DNA of 64,000 nucleotides. Origin: Rotaria sp. Silwood1 (lineage: Eukaryota > Rotifera > Eurotatoria > Philodinida > Philodinidae). Below the pieces are notes generated by a model that saw only the letters and a list, made by a program, of their open reading frames with translations, did not search any database and had not been told where the DNA came from. Position 1 is the stretch's first letter. Each line of letters starts with the position of its first letter. Position numbers and translations under genes: made by a program. The stretch lies in NCBI GenBank assembly GCA_905250075.1, contig CAJNOP010000039.1, positions 615,774 through 679,773 on the forward strand. Reading direction: 5' to 3'. Shown here in pieces: positions 57,833-64,000 of this stretch.

Positions 57833-60176
57833 TTTTTTTTCTCATTCTTTTGATATCTTTGTATCTGTGCACAAACAAGTACAATTAAAGAAATTTCTTT
57901 TGCTAAGATAATATAAAGCTAGTCTCTAACAGTATAAGTTTATTTGTGAACTTCACTGATGAGATAAATAATCAAAAACAGAATATGGCACTTTTTTGGC
58001 TGCTAGAATAATAATAATTCAATCAGAATGTATTTATTTTATCAGTACTTTACGTTATAAAACGGTTTAATGATGGGGGGTATAGATACAGATGTTTTTC
58101 TTCTCTTCATTCCCATGCTCATGGGCACTCTCTGCCGTCATTTTCTTGTTGGCTTAACTTTCTGGTGCTTATCATTTACCAATCCATATATTAAAGATCG
58201 ATATCTTGGTATTTATGCTACAATATCTCCGTTGTTTTCAAACTTGTACTCATTAATATATAGGATGCTTTATGTTTAGTACAATTAAATTTCGCTAACT
58301 TTTTTTCTACCAACAACATTTAGGGTAGACACATCACTGAAGAAATTAACTATGCTCATCAGTATTGAACATAGTAGAGTCAATTGACAACTTATACAAG
58401 TAAATGTACTCAATCTCTTTTTTTGAAACAAAGCAGTCGATTAATTCATTATCAGATCCACGTGTTGCCTGGTTTAAATTTCTTGATCTATTACCCGACT
58501 CGGCAATGACATATTATTTTATTATCATAGCTTTTATCTAAAGGTTAACAATCAAAAAATCCATGGTAGTACTTACAACTTCAAACAGGCCTAACTTTCT
58601 TCAACATTATTTATCTATTATTTTCATACAAAGGCAAGGAAATCGTGTTTAACAAATCGACATGATTATACGAAATATTCACTAACTTAGTACAGTATAT
58701 ATCTGGCAAGAATAGAAAACAAAAAGAAGATACTAACATTTAGATAACATAACCTGTTGTTAAGTAAAAATATTTGGTATATATTACATGAACTATGTAA
58801 TTAAAGAGACCAAATCAAGTCCTATTATATTAAGCAAATATATGTAAATATAAATTTGACAAAAATAAGAATAAGTTCAGGATAGCTATAAGGTAATAAT
58901 AATTAATAGCTAATTATGAAATTTCGAATAGTAACCTATCGAAACAGATGAGTAAAATAAATAAATATATTGACTATGAGCAAGGTAACGATTCTCTGTT
59001 ATTAGTTATAATTGTCTCCAGCGAAAATGATAAAAAAATCCATTTCTCATTTTCCAACAGCAAAGATATTCCTCTCCATATTTAACAAATACGTTCTTTG
59101 ATAAAGTCGACTAATGACAGCGACAAATATATCATACCATTGTATGGCATGAGCTCGACTAATCAATGATTGTAGTGTATTTTCATTGAATAGACAGTAC
59201 GATAAACGTTGGCCGTGTAATCCTTGTTTCAATTATTCTCTGATTGTTTGTTGAGTCGTATAACTTTTAATAAGAGTTCTAGTTGTATTTGCAATCTAGA
59301 CTAGACGAACAAAGAAATACCAAACGTATCTCGAAGATGAATGTGAAACAAAATAGAATGCCGATAGTGGCTTGTGAAGCATTAATGTGTATCCTTTTTT
59401 ATTCAATGAAAATCGACAAAGACCAGGAACGACCCGAGAAAAAAAAATTTTCTTTCTTTCCTTTATCTTCAGTCTATGAAAGCCATTCCTTGCCTTATCT
59501 GTGCTGTGATTTTCAAAAAAAAGTTTATATTTATTAATGATTAGTTGCTAGATCAAAATTTCAATGAAATTTATACAGCAGTTTACAATAGGAGACTAAT
59601 TAAAAGCTTGCAATTAGGTTCCCCTATAGCTATCATCAAAATTAGATTCAATAAAAAAAAAATGATCTTTATCTTAGACCATATCAAAAGTAGTGGTGGA
59701 GATAGCTTAATTCCGTATAGAGAGCTTGAGGAAGCTTTGTTTCTATATGTACGGATAGTAGAAACAATGCTCTATTTTTCTGTGATATTCAATCATGCTT
59801 GGACTAATGTCATACTAATAAAATTTCCACAAAGAAGTGTTTGTTATGATATGTAACGATGACACTAACGTGAATACAGCGGGTGAATATTTCCTAAATA
59901 ACTTTTGAATAAAAAAACCAAGATAGAGAACTGTGGTTTTCCCGTTGGAAAGAGAAGGTGAAGACGCATAACATTTTATAGTACAGGGCATTCTGTTCGG
60001 TTTTTCTCAGCTTTCTAACTGACTTTTTGAAAATAAATGTACGCGTGTGGATTGTTCGCAGTGAATTTTCAATTGTCAGCTGCGCATTCAAACCGTCAAT
60101 CGAAGATGTACGAAACTGCTCAAATATTAGCCGTTTGTACTTTATCATGCAGTAGTAAAAGATATGCAAGTATATG
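57833..60176. other. Gene-poor stretch with coding-like remnants
   Basis: Nothing is firmly supported. Open frames at 58070-58279 (hydrophobic), 59283-59537 and 59545-59856 have no recognised domain or splice partners. They may be remnants of decayed genes. Confidence 0.4.
59047..59290 (-). pseudogene. Coding-like remnant with internal stop
   Basis: Minus-strand sequence reads LKQGLHGQRLSYCLFNENTL, LISRAHAIQWYDIFVAVISR and a C-terminal YLLNMERNIFAVGK before TGA. The frame continues upstream only across a TAA. It resembles a protein fragment in composition but is not recognised. Confidence 0.3.
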
Positions 60177-60277
60177 AGGATGTGGGGTGTAGGTGTGTTT
60201 GTGAGTGTGCGTGTGGGTGTGGGTGTGCTTGGAGAGATGCCCACACTCACATCACACTCGCATCTACACCCACACTG
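60177..60277. repeat. Telomere-like fold-back 5
   Basis: The GT arm 60178-60230 (GTGTGCGTGTGGGTGTGGG core) is followed after about 9 bases by the CA arm 60240-60277 (CCCACACTCACATCACACTC..CTACACCCACACTG). The loop is very short. Confidence 0.8.
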
Positions 60278-60665
60278 ATTGTTAAGACGATAAACGCTTT
60301 ATTCTCCAGCATTCATAGACCACAAAGAAAAGACATCCAAAGCGAAAGAAAAATGGTTATGGAAGAAAACAAATGTGAGTGAGAAAACTGAAAAAACAAT
60401 CACGTTTAAACAAAAACAGAATAAAGAATGAAACAAAATATGTTTCACTTACGACTGTCTATTTGGTACCGGGTTTTGGTGCAATAATATTTTGTGTTGT
60501 CCTATAACAAACAAGAAAAAAGAATTCAACAACTTAAAAATGTCTGATGTTTCCCGTTAGTACTCTTCGCCCAATGGCAAGAAGGCTTCACAAGAGTGAT
60601 TCAACTGAGAAACATAGTATGAGACAGGAACACACTACTTACACGTGCCCTTTAGAACCGTTGAA

Positions 60666-61343
60666 CTAGTTTGTTGATTGTACTGAAGAGCAACCCTCTA
60701 ATATATCTTCTTCTTCTTGTTGAAGTGCTTCTCGTCGTCTAATTAAATCTTTCATTTGTCGTTCTAAATTTTGTTCCATTCTAGCACACTTCTCTACCGC
60801 AACTTGATGTTCTAATTTGCATTTTTGAGCATATGACAGGCGTTGACTTAAGTCATCTAACTTGACCTCAACACACTGTCGTTCTTCTCTTGCATGTACT
60901 GCAATTAAGGGAGTAACACCATTGGCAGAATAAATTCGTCTCATTTTATCATGATAGTCGAGCTGACGATCACAGTTTTGTGCAATCAATTCTTGTATTT
61001 GTAAGTCTTTATTCGTTTCAATTTTTGTAACCGATTTTACTTTCGGGTAGTTATCATCTGCCCATCGATCAACAGCCTGAGTATCATTGCACAATATATG
61101 AAAGGCAGTTATTTGAGTTAAATCGTGGATATTTTTGACAATCTTTTGAAATTGTACAATGTCGAAGGAAGTCAAAATTGGAATAAATGTAATTTGAGAA
61201 TCGCGTTTTGAATATATGCGTTTCAAACATTCGTCAACGTCGTAGTGGCACTCATAGACAGCCGGAGCACAGGAAGTAACAGGCGAACTACATTCAGGTT
61301 CTAAAACAATTGTCAAGGGTTGTTCGAGCGCTTCGCTAGTCAT
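60666..61343 (-). CDS. Unknown protein with N-terminal alpha/beta module and C-terminal coiled coil (225 aa)
   Basis: A single coding exon runs from ATG 61343 to TAG 60666. A likely 5' UTR intron (donor at 61407, acceptor TTTCATTAG at 61348) lies just upstream. Residues about 30-115 look like a small alpha/beta fold: YDVDECLKRIYSK, ITFIPILTSFDIVQFQKIVK, IHDLTQITAFHILCND, AVDRWADDNYPKVKSV. This pattern resembles the N-terminal region that bdelloid TPR/ADP-ribosyltransferase proteins carry before their catalytic domain. From about 155 the protein is a charged coiled coil (MEQNLERQMKDLIRRREALQ). The neighbour upstream on the same strand is such a TPR/ART gene, so the pair may be related. The link is an inference and the function is unknown. 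Confidence 0.65.
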   Translation of the reverse strand: MTSEALEQPLTIVLEPECSSPVTSCAPAVYECHYDVDECLKRIYSKRDSQITFIPILTSFDIVQFQKIVKNIHDLTQITAFHILCNDTQAVDRWADDNYPKVKSVTKIETNKDLQIQELIAQNCDRQLDYHDKMRRIYSANGVTPLIAVHAREERQCVEVKLDDLSQRLSYAQKCKLEHQVAVEKCARMEQNLERQMKDLIRRREALQQEEEDILEGCSSVQSTN

Positions 61344-61690
61344 GTTCTAATGAAATCAAGCAAAGTTCACAGGAAAAGTTGAAAGTATCACAAACATGTT
61401 GACTTACTTCAAGCAAGTAGAGACAGTAGCTGCCAATGATGTTTTAACTACGGACTAATGGGGAATCTGGTCTAAATAATACAAATCTGTGCAATCTGAA
61501 AAAGAAAGATAGTAAATTTTTGTTAGGTGAGAGCAATATTTCATGCTTTTCGAGGTCTATTTGACTCGAGAAAGAAAATATCAGAAACAAAGAAGAATCT
61601 TACGTTTATTTATGTATTAAATGATAGAATCTTTAAAGCAAAAGAGCCATTTATCGTCTAAACGGGAAAAATCTCTTGCAAGAAGTGAGC

Positions 61691-64000
61691 TCACGTATCT
61701 TCTTCTATCGGCACACTGCTAAATAAACTTTTGATGTAACTTTGTGATTTTAGATAATGTTTTTCAGCCAAATCAAATTCACCACCCTCAATTGCTCTGT
61801 CACCTTCCTGCCGATAATATATAGCCAAATTATGACTTAACTGGAATTGTAGTTGATCCGATGTTGTGACCACATTTTTAATTTTTGAATAATTTGAGTA
61901 AGAGACACTTGACGAAGGATTATAGTCGATTACGGAGTGTACGTGTTCCAAGCTGTCTAGTTCACGTAGTAATTCGACAGAGAGTAGAATATGCGATATA
62001 ACACACATTATAGAATATTGCTTTTCTTTCGAAGAACGAATAAAATCCATGTACAAGAGTGTATTTTGAAAAAACTTTGTTTCCTCTTGTGTAACACAAT
62101 TAGAAGTTTCTCTTGTTAAATAGGCAAGGACAAGAGTTTTCATATCATTCAATGCAGCGTTTACTTGTTTTACTCCTAGAAATTACGGGAATAATACAGG
62201 TGAGAGGAGTAGCCGAAGATATCGAATATCCAGTTCTCATTTTCTTCTGCGAAATAGGGTGTGAGTGTGAGTGGGTGTGGTGTGCATGTGGAATGTGGCT
62301 GTGGCAATGGGTGTGTGAAGATGTGGGTGGGTGTGTGGATGTGGATTGAGTGTGGTTGTCGATGAGGTACTACACCCACACCCTACAATTGCCAGAGTCG
62401 GAGTCTTCCGGAGATTTATGAGAAAAATTACTTTGAATCATAGAGATGAGATAAAAATCTGAAAATTTTAGAATAATTTGCCGATGATGTGATATAGTTT
62501 ATCATGAAATATTCAGCTCTAATTATACTTTCATTTACGAGATAATGGTAGTATAGATCAAAATTGCTGCTTTCTGTAACTTAAAAATTCAATATCTTAG
62601 GACAGAAAGGCTAACGGTACAAATCCTTCTAGGTTTATGGTAATCTAGAGGTCCCCTCTATATATCCAAAATATGAGCTCAAAAGCTATTAATCACTTCG
62701 GGCGATTCCCTCGTTAACTGATAAAAGGCAATAGTTCTTTATTGAGCCAGCATTAATATTTCAAACCATTATTTTTCAATTTTTTTCTCATGAGTATGAA
62801 CTGTGAAAACTCCTTTATCAGTAGTAAAACAATCATCCGATTTAGTCAAAACATGACAGAGAAATCCAAGGCTTTGGAGTGTAGTGTGACTTTTGGAGCA
62901 CCCTCTGTAAATCTATCTTACCTTCACTAAATCCTAGACGACGAATCTTCGCTATTGTTTCATTCACTTCTGGATGATTTTCTTGTAAATTCAACTTTTG
63001 AATATATAATGCGTTCAGATAACACTCCAAGGCCAGTTTCTTTTCTCCAATTAATGTATAAAGAGTTGCCAGATTAAGAAAACTTGTTGCAATAGACATA
63101 TGATTTGGTGATACAACTTTCAGTCGTATTTTCTGCGCGTCCATATAATAAGCTAGTGCAGTATCATAGTTATTCATCTGTTCACAGACTGAAGCTATAT
63201 TGTCCATCGAATTTGCTAGACTTACAGAGTCGTGTTTCGTGTCTATTTCCATTGCTTTCCTATAACAATACAGTGCTTTTTCGTACTCTTCCATACTTTG
63301 ATAAATTATACCCATTGTAGTATAAACTGCTGATGGTAAGCTATCACAGTCATACAACGCCTTTTCACTTTCAACTATTTTTTGATAATAATCAAGTGCT
63401 CGCTCATAATCATTTCGTTCAAAATATACATTAGCAATTGTAAATAGTGTACATGCAACAAGTGTATGATTTGTTGAATATTTCAAGGTTGAATAATACG
63501 TATCCAGAGCAAAATCGATTTCACCATTTAAGTAATATCGACGTCCAATGTCAAAACAAAATCGTGCCAAACTTTCATATTTATCTTTCCCAAGTAGAAT
63601 TGGTGCGATTTCTTTCACGTATGTACCAGCTGTTTTATATTCACCTAAGTAAAATAGGAGACGTCCAAAGAGTAGTTCGGAGGAGCTTTCTTTCATTTCG
63701 TGTTTCGCTACATCGAGATAATTGTCAACTAGCTGAGTATGCTTATTTGTATTACATAGCTTAACGGTCCAAATATCGTCCTTCAATTCAACACTTGTAA
63801 TTTCAAATACAGTTGAAAAACCAAATAAAACTTCCTTTTCGTTTAGATTTGTACCATATTGTTCGACATCAGCAAACACGGCAGAGTGTATTCCAACACT
63901 ACAGTTGATTTCATATATTATTGGATAAACATCACTATCGTTGTCAGTGGATGAATAGGCTTCAGCGTAGGTCAAAGCAATATCTCGCTCTCGCGAAGTT
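61691..64000 (-). CDS. ADP-ribosyltransferase plus TPR protein, 5' end beyond window
   Basis: Minus strand, two visible exons: beyond 64000 to 62922, and 62175-61691. They are joined in phase across a 746-bp intron with GTAAGA and TTTCTAG ends. The right edge holds the C-terminal part of an arginine-type ADP-ribosyltransferase domain: the serine-motif region TSRERDIALTYAEAY, then NEKEVLFGFSTVFEI, which contains the E-x-E catalytic motif. Such enzymes move ADP-ribose from NAD to arginine. Five kinesin-light-chain-like TPR units follow, for example LFTIANVYFERNDYERALDY and MGIIYQSMEEYEKALYCYRK. A further TPR-like unit lies in the last exon (GGEFDLAEKHYLKSQSYI). The NAD-binding arginine motif lies outside the window. 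The frame is intact. The intron contains a telomere-like fold-back. Confidence 0.85.
62257..62386. repeat. Telomere-like fold-back 6, inside an intron
   Basis: The GT arm 62257-62360 (GGGTGTGAGTGTGAGTGGGT.. to GTGGGTGGGTGTGTGGATGT) is far longer than the CA arm 62370-62386 (ACACCCACACCCTA). It lies between the two visible exons of the ART/TPR gene and is presumably removed by splicing. Confidence 0.75.

Noticed and set aside
58070..58279. Short hydrophobic open frame as a membrane-protein gene
   Set aside because: No upstream or downstream exon, no family resemblance, and AT-rich sequence easily encodes such frames.
62860..62912. GACTTTTGGAGCACCCTCTGTA as a possible mariner-type right end in the ART/TPR intron
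   Set aside because: It looks like a TA-flanked terminus, but no matching left end was found nearby, so an element cannot be delimited.

Overview
The window is a eukaryotic nuclear scaffold segment: AT-rich, with spliced genes, introns mostly of 50-80 bp with GT..AG ends, poly-A/T-rich spacers and one 100-base N gap (54610-54709). Several features point to a bdelloid rotifer. Telomere-like tracts built on TGTGGG are present (TGTGGG is the telomeric unit reported for bdelloids), together with a TPR plus arginine-ADP-ribosyltransferase gene, a bacterial-type kelch gene, and conserved metazoan genes with tiny introns. The genus cannot be settled from this sequence alone.

The layout is bipartite. 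The middle (about 7.7-51.7 kb) carries mainly conserved animal genes: a proline/glutamine-rich protein (7738-9049), an unknown 479-aa protein (9626-11455), an orphan myosin-I tail (13741-14419), spastin with 14 exons (17979-23196), a coiled-coil protein (26483-27622), FAM8A1 and FAM177A in close tandem (30520-33155), an ankyrin/SOCS-box protein (minus, 34310-36638), a small unknown protein (minus, 38200-39187), an AGPAT3/4-type acyltransferase (minus, 40773-42970), a VIT/VWA protein of the VWA5A type (46395-48946) and a four-TM protein (50311-51663). These look like independent housekeeping genes. Only the FAM8A1/FAM177A pair has operon-like spacing.

The two ends look like accessory or subtelomere-like chromatin. 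The left end (1-1 kb) has a telomere-like fold-back running into a 40-bp minisatellite, followed by about 6.5 kb with no convincing gene. The right end (53-64 kb) has a frameshifted kelch-repeat gene, another eroded gene, a split ART/TPR gene running off the edge, a neighbour that may be related to it, and five more telomere-like fold-backs, one of them inside an intron.

Mobile-element relics can be defined to the base by terminal inverted repeats and target duplications. There are three hAT-type non-autonomous elements with 8-bp duplications (14770-15618, 16760-17296, 39433-39598), three TA-flanked mariner-type fold-back elements (28108-29073, 35170-35441, 57436-57830) that share an internal motif in spite of different termini, and an 861-bp ATTA-flanked element with three copies of GTAACGCTGTTAC (52106-52966). 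No transposase gene was seen.

Exon limits were read by eye from splice signals and phase. In every complete gene listed the exon lengths sum to a multiple of three.
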